DNA of 64,000 bases from Tragulus kanchil (taxonomy: Eukaryota > Chordata > Mammalia > Artiodactyla > Tragulidae): contig JAIOJX010000006.1 of assembly GCA_022376925.1 (NCBI GenBank), positions 64,192,179-64,256,178 of the forward strand, in the 5' to 3' direction. The position numbers and the translations under genes are program-made. Within the stretch, counting starts at the first letter, position 1. Each line of letters opens with the position of its first letter. Positions 45,929 through 56,230 of this stretch are shown piece after piece. The notes under the pieces were generated by a model. It saw only the letters and a program-made list of their open reading frames with translations. It was not told the DNA's origin and searched no databases.

Positions 45929-47018
45929 ACATCGTCAATATTATAGATAGATGTTTAGAAAGTCCTTGAAAGAATAGAAATGGGAATTGTCAATTGTGTT
46001 CCTGGTAGAGGATTGAATGTGAGAATGGCATTGCTCTTTCTAAAAATGATTGAAGAACTCCCAAGTTACCCTTTATTTGACTAAGTACTTTTTTGTCATG
46101 TCTTCTTTTAATTGAGTGCTTCTTATTTTGTGTGTAAATCACTCTTAAAATACTTTTATGTAGTACTGGAGTTTTACCTTTTTTCTCTCATTGGATTAAT
46201 AGAGGACAGTAACAGTATCTTGTGTGTATTTAGTTTCTTATTTATTCTTTGATCCAACAGAAAGTCACGGAGCACTTGTACTGCCAGGTGCAGTGTAGTG
46301 AGGATATAAAAATGAATATATTTCTATAATATTCTGGTGTAGGATTTCTCAACCTTGACATTTATTATAACATTTTGGACTGCTTCTTTCTTTCTTTTAA
46401 TTTTTTTGTGAAGGATGGCCTGTGCATTGTAGGATGTTTAGCAGCATCTCTGGTCATTAAAGAGATGCTGACAATTAGTACTGACAGTTGAAAATATCTC
46501 CAGACATTGCCAAATGTCCTCTTGCGTACAAATCATCTATAGTTGAGAACCATTGGTCTAGTGGGAGAAAGCAAATTAAACATTGAGTTCTCATTAAATA
46601 TCAGGCATTCTGGTCAATACTGTATTTATGTTACTTCAATATACTCCTACTTCCAATTTTCACTGATATAATTGGAAATCAGATTTGCAACATAGGTTTT
46701 CCAGTGCTACACAGCTAGTGAGTTAGGAAACTAGGGTCTGATACCGAGTCTCCCTGACTCCAAAGCCCATATTTATTCCATTAAAATTCGTGTAGTGAAC
46801 AAGTAGGTGCAATATTTGATGTATTCTAGGTGGGCTTCCCTGGTGGCTCAACAGTAAAGAAACTGCCTGCCAATGCAGGAGACCCGAGTTTGATCCCTGG
46901 GTCGGGAAGATCTCCTGGAGAAGGAAATGGCAACCCACCCCAGTACTCTTTGCCTGGGAAATCCCACGGACAGAGGAGCCTACTGGGCTGTAGTCCATGG
47001 TGTTGCAAAAAGTTGGAC

Positions 47019-47832
47019 GTGGAGCCTCGCCCATGGAGATCGGCTGAGCCCTATGGGGTCGAGACTCTCCAGCTCTGGGGTATTTTGAGCCATCTTGGAG
47101 TCATATTTGAAACTGGTGACTGGTCTGAGCATGGCTTCTCTCCTGGCCTAGTAAGGGATTTGGGATGGTGAGCACCACTGGACTTTGCATTCCAGAACAG
47201 AATTGGCTTAAGCCAGGTGCCGTTTATTTGGGCACACTCTATAAGCTCTGCAGTGTTCTCAGGCAGCCTCTGGAGGAATTCCCCATGTGGACGGTCTCCA
47301 GCCACCCCATGGCACATCACTGGAGCTTCCACTCAGGAGGCAGATTCTTTACCACTAAGCCACTAAGACAGGAAAGATGATCTCTGTCCCTTTCAAGGCA
47401 TCCCCCAAGTTTATGATCCCCAAACCAGAGCACGCCCACTGGATTTTGCTTTGAATTTTTCCTTATCCTCTACCATGGATGGTAACATGACTGTTGATTC
47501 TTTCTTCCTAATGTTTTCTGTATTCACTGCTTGTCAACTGATTCCACTCTCACCCCTCTCCTGTGTGATTTCAGTAGTTTCCTAACTTTTCCTTACTTCT
47601 AGGCTTTTACCATCCTAAATCTTGCTCCTAGATCAATCTTCCTCCTAGATCAATCTTCCCCAAATTTTGTAAATGTCGATTCTCATTCAGAAACATTCCA
47701 TTGATATGATGCAGCTATTTAAGCTGATGTTGGAGAAGAACTGTTAATGACATGATATAGGAAAAATGCTCACAGTATGTTATTAAATGAAAAAAAATCG
47801 TACAAAACCCCCCCCCCCAAAAAAAGTTGGAC
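47019..47832. mobile_element. Insertion of about 814 bp inside a Bov-tA end, mixed old repeats
   Basis: Bounded by the direct repeat aaaaagttggac (47007-47018 and 47821-47832). Inside are unassigned sequence (47019-47335), a short reversed SINE piece (about 47341-47374), L2-like text (about 47500-47690) and an A-rich end preceded by a C-run. The matching points near 45905 and 48980 have no such insertion. No open frame of interest. Confidence 0.6.
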
Positions 47833-48209
47833 ATGACTAGTGACTAAACAACATCGTCAATATTATAGATAGATGTTTAGAAAGTCCTTGAAAGAATAGA
47901 AATGGGAATTTTCAATTGTTTTCCTGGGTTAGGTAGAGATGGTATCAGATAAATGTTTACAGAAGAATGATATTTGATGTGAGTTTGAAAGAGTATACAT
48001 CTATTTTCTCAGGAGCACAAAGTATAGTGAGTGATGATTTCAGAGAGAGAGACTGTATACTCAGAAGCAGAGAGGCTTGCTGATTTCTCTGTCCTAAGTA
48101 TTTAATCTAACAAAACTTCAAAGGATGAATGAATGGTCATATTTGTATTTGTATTTACTATTGTATTTGTATTTAACCCTAGAAGAACAACCAAGAAAAT
48201 CTATTATGT

Positions 48210-48427
48210 ATGAGTGTTCTGTTGCTTCAGTCGTGTCTGACTCTTTGCTATCCTGTAGACTGTAGTCCCCCAGTCTCCTCTGTCTATGGGATTTTCCTGT
48301 CAAGAATGCTGGAGTGGGTTGTCATGCTCTCCTCTAGGGGATCTTCCTGACCTTGACAGAACCCAGGTCTCCTGTGTCTCCCGCACTGCAGGTGGATTTT
48401 TTACCACTGAGACAGTGAGGAAGCCCC
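48210..48427 (-). mobile_element. Bov-tA SINE, antisense
   Basis: 'gttgcttcagtcgtgtctga', 'ctctgtctatgggattttcc', 'gctggagtgggttgtcatgc', 'ggtggattttttaccactga' and the head end 'gaggaagcccc'. Further copies at 49370-49588 and 51337-51554. Confidence 0.9.
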
Positions 48428-48672
48428 TGTTGTGTATACCTTGGCTCATTTATTTATTGTAGGCTATGCTGGGTCTTTGTTCCTGTATGTGGGTGAGCAG
48501 GGGCTACTCTTGTTGTGGAGCATGGGCTCTGGAGCTCACAGGTTCAGTGGTTGTGGTGCATGGGCTTAATTCCTCTGTGGCATGTGGGGTCTTCCCGTAC
48601 CAGGGATCGGACTATTGTGCCCTGCACTGGCAGGCAGATACTTAACCACTGGTACACCAGGGAAATCCCATG
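48428..48672 (-). mobile_element. CHR-type SINE, antisense
   Basis: 'gtgtataccttggctcattt' at its tail side, 'gagcaggggctactcttgtt', 'agcatgggctctggagctca' and the head end 'ccaccagggaaatccc'-like sequence. It lies directly against the Bov-tA, a nested or adjacent SINE pair. Copies at 49589-49830 and 51555-51800. Confidence 0.85.
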
Positions 48673-50403
48673 TATACCTTTACTCAGCACACATTTAGCT
48701 GAGTGGGGAGTGTGAAATAGGATGTTTGATAGATAAAAATGTGGCCAGAAATGCTTAAATTCAATATATGTTTTGAAGGTAGACTTCTTCTAATGTGGGA
48801 TGTAAGAGAAGAGTTATGGACAACTCAAAGATTATTTTGGTCCAGAAATGGATAAATCATTGGGTTATATACTGACAAAGATCTCCTGGAGAAGGAAATG
48901 GCAACCCACCCGGTACTCTTGCCTGGGAAATCCCATGGACAGAGGAGCCTGCTGGACTGCAGTCCATGGTGTTGCAAAAAGGTGGACATGACTAGTGACT
49001 AAACAACATCGTCAATATTATAGATAGATGTTTAGAAAGTCCTTGAAAGAATAGAAATGGGAATTTTCAATTGTTTTCCTGGGTTAGGCAGAGATTGTAT
49101 CAGATAAATGTTTACAGAAGAATGATATTTGATGTGAGTTTGAAAGAGTATACATCTGTTTTCTCAGGAGCCCAAAGTATAGTAAGTGATCATTTCAGAG
49201 AGAGAGACTATATATTCAGAAGCAGAGAGGCTTGCTGATTTCTCTGTCCTAAGTATTTAATCTAACAAAATAAAACCTCAAAGGATGAGTGAATTGTCAT
49301 ATTTGTATTTGTATTTATTATTGTATTTGTATTTAACCCTAGAAGAACAACCAAGAAAATCTATTATGTATGAGTGCTCTGTTGCTTCAGTTGTGTCTGA
49401 CTCTTTGCTATCCTGTAGACTGTAGTCCACCAGTGTCCTCTGTCTATGGGATTTTCCTGGCAAGAATGCTGGAGTGGGTTGTCATGCTCTCCTCTAGGGG
49501 ATCTTCCTGACCTTGACAGAACCCAAGTCTCCTGTGTCTCCCGCACTGCAGGTGGATTCTTTACCACTGAGACAGTGAGGAAGCCCCTGTTGTGTATACC
49601 TTGGCTCATTTATTCATTGTAGGCTATGCTGGGTCTTTGTTCCTGTATGTGGGTGAGCAGGGGCTACTCTTGTTGTGGAGCATGGGCTCTGGAGCTCACA
49701 GGCTCAGTGGTTGTGGTGCATGGGCTTAATTTTTGTGGCATGTGGGGTCTTCCCGTACCAGGGATCGGACTATTGTGCCCTGCACTGGCAGGCAGATACA
49801 TAACCACTGGTCCACCAGGGAAATCCCATGTATACCTTTACTCAGCACACATTTAGCTAGAGTGGGGAGTGTGAAATAGGATGTTTGATAGATAAAAATG
49901 TGGCCAGAAATGCTTGAATTCAATATATGTTTTGAAGGTAGACTTCTACTAATGTGGGATGTAAGAGAAGAGTTAAGGACAACTCAAAGATTATTTTGGT
50001 CTGAGAAATGGATGAATCATTGTGTTATATACTGACAAAGAAACTGGTTTCAAGAATTTCAGGAAGAGTTCATTTGTTTTTTAGCACTTTAACATGCTTC
50101 ACTGATTTCCTCTGGTTCCCTATGAGGCTGTGAAATTCTTGATTCCAGGGACTAAGTTTTATAGTCTTTGTTTAATCAGCCCCTGGAACATGACTTGACA
50201 AATTATAGGAACACAGCCACATACTTGTTGCTTTTGTAAGTTTATATGTGCATAAATGCTCTATTGGAGGTAAAAACTAACTTTTTGTTAAGTTTTATGA
50301 TTGATATGGGTTAATATTTTTATTCAAATAGTAAAAATGAAGAAAAATGTAAAATTAAGTGTACTGTTTATTAATTATTGTTAATTGGAGTTTTTCTTTG
50401 TAG

Positions 50404-50499
50404 GTGGCACATTTTTACAATTCTATTGATCAACAGATGATTCAAAGTCAGAGACCAATGATGTTACAATCTGTCTTAGCGTTTGAACAGATAATTAAG
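50404..50499 (+). CDS. DYNC2H1: DYNC2H1 exon, 96 bp, first copy
   Basis: Acceptor ...tttctttgtag, donor gtaaatgg. It encodes 32 codons, VAHFYNSIDQQMIQSQRPMM then LQSVLAFEQIIK, continuing directly from the phase-0 end of the 196-bp exon. It is symmetric (phase 0-0), so two tandem copies could be spliced in frame. The copy at 52374-52469 is identical. Confidence 0.93.
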
Positions 50500-52373
50500 G
50501 TAAATGGATTTTTTTATGTTATTATAACTAGATTTTACATGTAAAGTATTTCTTATTTCTTGGTTTTTGTATACTCTTGAGCTTAATTAACATAGTCATT
50601 GATTTAAGGATTTATTTTGTTCCCTAATAACTTTCTTCAGTTTTAGTAACATTTTTTACAAGTATGGATCTAAAAAGTTGCAGCATTTAACATAATGTTT
50701 CTCTTAGAAACATTCCCCCATTGATTTTTTGGCTTTTACCATCCTAAATCTTGCTCCTAGATCAATCTTCCTCCTAGATCAATCTTCCCCAAATTTTGTA
50801 AATGTCGATTCTCATTCAGAAACATTCCATTGATATGATGCAGCTATTTAAGCTGATGTTGGAGAAGAACTGTTAATGACATGATATAGGAAAAATGCTC
50901 ACAGTATGTTATTAAATGAAAAAAAATCGTACAAAACCCCCCCCCCCAAAAAAAGTTGGACATGACTAGTGACTAAACAACATCGTCAATATTATAGATA
51001 GATGTTTAGAAAGTCCTTGAAAGAATAGAAATGGGAATTTTCAATTGTTTTCCTGGGTTAGGTAGAGATGGTATCAGATAAATGTTTACAGAAGAATGAT
51101 ATTTGATGTGAGTTTGAAAGAGTATACATCTATTTTCTCAGGAGCACAAAGTATAGTGAGTGATGATTTCAGAGAGAGACTGTATACTCAGAAGCAGAGA
51201 GGCTTGCTGATTTCTCTGTCCTAAGTATTTAATCTAACAAAACTTCAAAGGATGAATGAATGGTCATATTTGTATTTGTATTTACTATTGTATTTGTATT
51301 TAACCCTAGAAGAACAACCAAGAAAATCTATTATGTATGAGTGTTCTGTTGCTTCAGTCGTGTCTGACTCTTTGCTATCCTGTAGACTGTAGTCCCCCAG
51401 TCTCCTCTGTCTATGGGATTTTCCTGTCAAGAATGCTGGAGTGGGTTGTCATGCTCTCCTCTAGGGGATCTTCCTGACCTTGACAGAACCCAGGTCTCCT
51501 GTGTCTCCCGCACTGCAGGTGGATTTTTTACCACTGAGACAGTGAGGAAGCCCCTGTTGTGTATACCTTGGCTCATTTATTTATTGTAGGCTATGCTGGG
51601 TCTTTGTTCCTGTATGTGGGTGAGCAGGGGCTACTCTTGTTGTGGAGCATGGGCGCTGGAGCTCACAGGTTCAGTGGTTGTGGTGCATGGGCTTAATTCC
51701 TCTGTGGCATGTGGGGTCTTCCCGTACCAGGGATCGGACTATTGTGCCCTGCACTGGCAGGCAGATACTTAACCACTGGTACACCAGGGAAATCCCATGT
51801 ATACCTTTACTCAGCACACATTTAGCTGAGTGGGGAGTGTGAAATAGGATGTTTGATAGATAAAAATGTGGCCAGAAATGCTTAAATTCAATATATGTTT
51901 TGAAGGTAGACTTCTTCTAATGTGGGATGTAAGAGAAGAGTTATGGACAACTCAAAGATTATTTTGGTCCGAGAAATGGATAAATCATTGGGTTATATAC
52001 TGACAAAGAAACTGGTTTCAAGAATTTCAGGAAGAGTTCATTTGTTTTTTAGCACTTTAACATGCTTCACTGATTTCCTCTGGTTCCCTATGAGGCTGTG
52101 AAATTCTTGATTCCAGGGACTAAGTTTTATAGTCTTTGTTTAATCAGCCCCTGGAACATGACTTGACAAATTATAGGAATACAGCCACATACTTGTTGCT
52201 TTTGTAAGTTTATACGTGCATAAATGCTCTGTTGGAGGTAAAGACTAATTTTTGTTAAGTTTTATGATTGATATGGGTTAATATTTTTATTCAAATAGTA
52301 AAAATGAAGAAACACGTAAAATTAAGTGTACTGTTTATTATTAATTATTGTTAATTGGAGTTTTTCTTTGTAG

Positions 52374-52469
52374 GTGGCACATTTTTACAATTCTATTGAT
52401 CAACAGATGATTCAAAGTCAGAGACCAATGATGTTACAATCTGTCTTAGCGTTTGAACAGATAATTAAG
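52374..52469 (+). CDS. DYNC2H1: DYNC2H1 exon, 96 bp, second copy
   Basis: Identical to 50404-50499, with the same splice sites. The upstream intron differs slightly (an extra 'ttaatta' type repeat near 52340). It sits in the natural context leading into the next intron, which continues to 52660 and beyond, whereas the first copy breaks off at about 50690. That favours this copy as the one linked to downstream sequence. Confidence 0.92.
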
Positions 52470-53029
52470 GTAAATGGATTTTTTTATGTTATTATAACTA
52501 GATTTTACATGTAAAGTATTTCTTATTTCTTGGTTTTTGTATACTCTTGAGCCTAATTAACATAGTCATTGATTTAAGGGTTTATTTTGTTCCCTAATAA
52601 CTTTCTTCAGTTTTAGTAACATTTTTTACAAGTATGGATCTAAAAAGTTGCAGCATTTAACATATTTTGGTGCTGATTTTGATCAATTTGATATAATTTA
52701 TATGCTGTTACATTTATGTATTCACTGATCTGTGAGGTCCTTATGCACAACTCTAGTACTTTTCCATTATCTCCTGATTTTATAACTTAATTATTTGCTC
52801 TTTATCTATGCTTATTTAAGTATTCACACATATAAAATTAGGAAAACCCACACAAGTTTTTACACTTAGTATGTGACTATTCACTTTTTGAAATATACAT
52901 TTTTAGTTTTCACAGGCATGAAATATTAAAAAAAAAATAAATACAAGAGGAATACACTTTTTAAATCTTGTTTTATTTAAAGTGGATAGTTAGTTGTATC
53001 ATGGTTCTTAAGACTAAGTCCAGATTCTG

Positions 53030-53397
53030 TGACTTACAGGAGGACTCATAGGACTCAGGATATAGTTGTACTCACAGCTGATTTATTATGATTTATTACA
53101 GTGAGGGGTGCAAAAGCAAAATCAGCAAAGGGAAAGGTATATGGGGTGAAGGCCTGGGGAAACGAGGTGAAAGCTTTCAAGAGTTCTTTTCTCTGAGGAA
53201 TATTCAGGGGATACTTAATTTGTCCAGCAATAAGTAACACATGTGAGATGTTGCCTTATTAGGAAAGATCATTAGTACTTATTGCCCAGGTTTTTAATGA
53301 GGACTGGTAATGTAAGTATCTTTTTTATTTATACCAAAATTCCAGAATCCCAGAAGATAATCAAGTGTTCAGCATAAATCATATTGTTCACACACAG
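53030..53397. mobile_element. LTR-like ancient repeat (family not assigned)
   Basis: 'ggaggactcataggactcag', 'gtactcacagctgatttatt', 'ggggtgaaggcctggggaaa' and 'ccaggtttttaatgaggact' form a unit that resembles a widespread mammalian LTR. Copied at 54185-54555, and it continues after the SINE at 54902-54985 and 56157-56230. Confidence 0.45.
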
Positions 53398-53409
53398 TGA
53401 ACCACTCTT

Positions 53410-53658
53410 TTTTTTTTTTTCCTTAAGATTTTATTTATTTATTTATTGGGGGGGGGGGGTTGGGGGGGGAGGGGGCTGGGCGGTCCACTTCTATTGGTCT
53501 TTCATTTATCTAGTTTCCATCCATCTTTTGTTCTTCGGCCCGTGTGGGCCTCCCATCAGGTGGCCTCTGTTGTCCAGAGCACCACTCTGGTGCATGCACT
53601 CCAGAGCCCGGCTTGGCAGTTGGACACATCGGTCCAGCTCCTCCGCGCACGTGGGATC
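53410..53658 (-). mobile_element. tRNA-headed SINE, truncated copy
   Basis: Same insertion as at 54568-54901, shown by the same left flank tgaaccactctt (53398-53409). It is cut at the duplication join, so it lacks the head. The G-run near the tail is expanded (about 53447-53475), which may be a sequencing artefact. Confidence 0.85.
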
Positions 53659-54567
53659 TTTACATGTAAAGTATTTCTTATTTCTTGGTTTTTGTATACT
53701 CTTGAGCCTAATTAACATAGTCATTGATTTAAGGGTTTATTTTGTTCCCTAATAACTTTCTTCAGTTTTAGTAACATTTTTTACAAGTATGGATCTAAAA
53801 AGTTGCAGCATTTAACATATTTTGGTGCTGATTTTGATCAATTTGATATAATTTATATGCTGTTACATTTATGTATTCACTGATCTGTGAGGTCCTTATG
53901 CACAACTCTAGTACTTTTCCATTATCTCCTGATTTTATAACTTAATTATTTGCTCTTTATCTATGCTTATTTAAGTATTCACACATATAAAATTAGGAAA
54001 ACCCACACAAGTTTTTACACTTAGTATGTGACTATTCACTTTTTGAAATATACATTTTTAGTCTTCACAGGCATGAAATATTAAAAAAAAATAAATACAA
54101 GAGGAATACACTTTTAAAATCTTGTTTTATTTAAAGTGGATAGTTAGTTGTATCATGGTTCTTAAGACTAACCCCAGATTCTGTGACTTACAGGAGGACT
54201 CATAGGACTCAGGATATAGTTGTACTCACAGCTGATTTACTATGATTTATTACAGTGAGGGGTGCAAAAGCAAAATCAGCAAATGGAAAGGTATATGGGG
54301 TGAAGGCCTGGGGAAACGAGGTGCAAGCTTTCAAGAGTTCTTTTCTCTGAGGAATGTTCAGGGGATACTTAATTTGTCCAGCAACAAGTAACACATGTGA
54401 GATGTTGCCTTATTAGGAAAGATCATTAACACTTATTGCCCAGGTTTTTAATGAGGACTGGTAATGTAAGTATCTTCCTCTTTTATTTATACCAAAATTC
54501 CAGAATCCCAGAAGATAATCAAGTGTTCAGCATAAATCATATTGTTTACACACAGTGAACCACTCTT

Positions 54568-54901
54568 TTTTTTTTTTTTTCCTTAAGATTTTATTTATTT
54601 ATTTATTGGAGGGGGCGGATTGGGGAGGGAGGGGGCGGGCGGTCCACTCCTCTTGGTCTTTCATTTATCTAGTTTCCATCCATCTTTTGTTCTTCGGCCC
54701 GTGTGGGCCTCCCATCACGGTGGCCTCTGTTGTTGCAGAGCACCAACTCTGGGTGCATGCACTCCAGAGCCCCGGCTCGGCAGTTGGACACATCGGTCCA
54801 GCCGCTCCGCAGCACGCGGGATCTTCTCAGGCCAGGGATCGAACCAGTGCCCCTTGCACTGCGAGGCAGTGTCCTTACCCACTGGACCACCAAGGAAGCT
54901 C
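54568..54901 (-). mobile_element. tRNA-headed SINE, full copy
   Basis: On the minus strand: head 'gagcttccttggtggtccag', box B 'ctggttcgatccctgg', body, 'gaaagaccaagagg' near the end, and a tail with aataaataaataaataaaatc followed by tta and A-run. The target-site duplication tgaaccactctt lies at 54556-54567 and 54902-54913, inside the LTR-like repeat. Confidence 0.92.
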
Positions 54902-54985
54902 TGAACCACTCTTAAAAATTATAGAGTGTTAGGAATTCTTCCAAAATCCAAGATCTCAGATGCCATCTAAGGGCCAGTGATAGGA

Positions 54986-55757
54986 ATGGCTTCAACATCT
55001 TGAATTTTTTGGTTCATGTGCTGCTGAAGCATAGCTTAAGGATTTTAAGCATAACCTTACTAGCATGTCAAATGAGCTCAATTGTACAGTAGTTTGAATG
55101 GTCTTTGGCATTGCCCTTCTTTGGGACTGGAAGGAAAGATAACTTTTTCTATTCCTGTGGCCACTGCTGAGTTTTTCAAATTTATTGAGATGTTGAGTGC
55201 AGCACTTTAACAGCATTATCTTTTAGAATTTTAGATTGCTTAGCTGGAATTCCATCCCGTCCACTAGCTTTGTTCGTAGGAATGCTTCCTAAGGCCCATT
55301 GCCTTCACACTACAAAGATGTCTGGCTCTAGGGGAGTGAGTACACCGTGGAGTCACTGGGTCATTAAGACCTTTTCTGTATAGTTCTTCAGTGTATTCTT
55401 GACATCTCTTATTAATGTCTTCTGCTTCTGTTAGATACTTAGCTGTTTCTGTACTTTATGGTGACCATGCCTACATGAAATGTTCGCTTGACATCTCCAA
55501 TTTCCCCATTCTTTTGTTTTCCTCTATTTCTTCTCATTGTTTATTTAAGAAGGCTTTCTTATCTCTTGGTATTCTCTGGAACTCTGCATTTGGTTGAGGT
55601 TATCTTTCCCTTTATCCCTTGCCTTTCACTTCTCTGTTTTTCCTCTGCTCTTTGTAAAGCCTCCTTATACAACCACTTTGCATTCTTGCATTTGTTCTTC
55701 TTTGGGATGATTTTGCTGACTGCCTCGTATATAGTGTTATGAACCTGGGCCTTAGGA
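54986..55757 (-). mobile_element. BovB LINE (RTE) fragment, first copy of the 3' part
   Basis: Antisense to DYNC2H1. Minus-strand text includes words of the BovB segment between endonuclease and reverse transcriptase ('cagaagaactatacagaaaa', 'tggatggaattcc'-type). It is decayed by stops and repeated at 56231-57000. Confidence 0.8.
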
Positions 55758-55822
55758 ATTTCCCAGAAGATAATCAAGTGTTCAGCATAAATCATATTGT
55801 TTACACACAGTGAACCACTCTT

Positions 55823-56156
55823 TTTTTTTTTTTTTCCTTAAGATTTTATTTATTTATTTATTGGAGGGGGCGGGTTGGGGAGGGAGGGGGTGGGCGGTCC
55901 ACTTCTATTGGTCTTTCATTTATCTAGTTTCCATCCATCTTTTGTTCTTCGGCCCGTGTGGGCCTCCCATCGCGGTGGCCTCTGTTGTCCCAGAGCACCG
56001 GCTCTGTGTGCATGCACTCCAGAGCCCCGGCTTGGCAGTTGGACACATCGGTCCAGCTCCTCCGCGGCACGTGGGATCTTCCCAGGCCAGGGATCGAACC
56101 GGTGCCCCTTGCACTGCGAGGCAGTGTCCTTACCCACTGGACCACCAGGGAAGCCC
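55823..56156 (-). mobile_element. tRNA-headed SINE, second full copy of the same insertion
   Basis: Same insertion as at 54568-54901, with target-site duplication tgaaccactctt at 55811-55822 and 56157-56168. It differs at several bases, as the rest of duplication P does. Confidence 0.92.
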
Positions 56157-56230
56157 TGAACCACTCTTAAAAATTATAGTGTTAGGAATTCTTCCAAAAG
56201 CCAAGATCTCAGATCCCATCTAAGGGCCAG

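Larger units (their letters stand above)
44931..47005 (+). repeat. Diverged direct duplication M (44931-46047 / 46048-47005)
   Basis: Offset about 1117 bp with scattered substitutions and indels. It contains MER5A-like, MIR-like and Bov-tA elements. The second copy is interrupted near 47018 by about 814 bp that the first copy lacks. Confidence 0.92.
47602..52660 (+). repeat. Threefold duplicated block N (47602-48885; 48881-50690; 50732-52660)
   Basis: The first and third copies share 47602-48885 / 50732-52010 (offset about 3130). The first and second share 47830-48885 / 48990-50040 (offset about 1160). The second and third share up to 50690 / 52660 (offset about 1970), including the 96-bp exon. 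The second copy lacks the insertion junction that the first and third have. Confidence 0.9.
52504..54830 (+). repeat. Direct duplication O (52504-53658 / 53659-about 54830)
   Basis: Offset about 1155 bp. The first copy ends abruptly inside a SINE head at 53658 and returns to 'tttacatgtaaagtatt'. The second copy carries the full SINE. Confidence 0.92.

Noticed and set aside
47019..47335. Possible new LTR or gene fragment at the left of the 814-bp insertion
   Set aside because: Open frames here are short and overlap on both strands, with no LTR ends or family motif that I can identify. Left as unassigned within the insertion.
55810..56223. 137-codon frame and similar long frames in SINE copies (also near 18243, 36169 and 54555)
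   Set aside because: They translate the tRNA-headed SINE in various frames. Similar peptides recur wherever the SINE occurs, which marks them as repeat translation.
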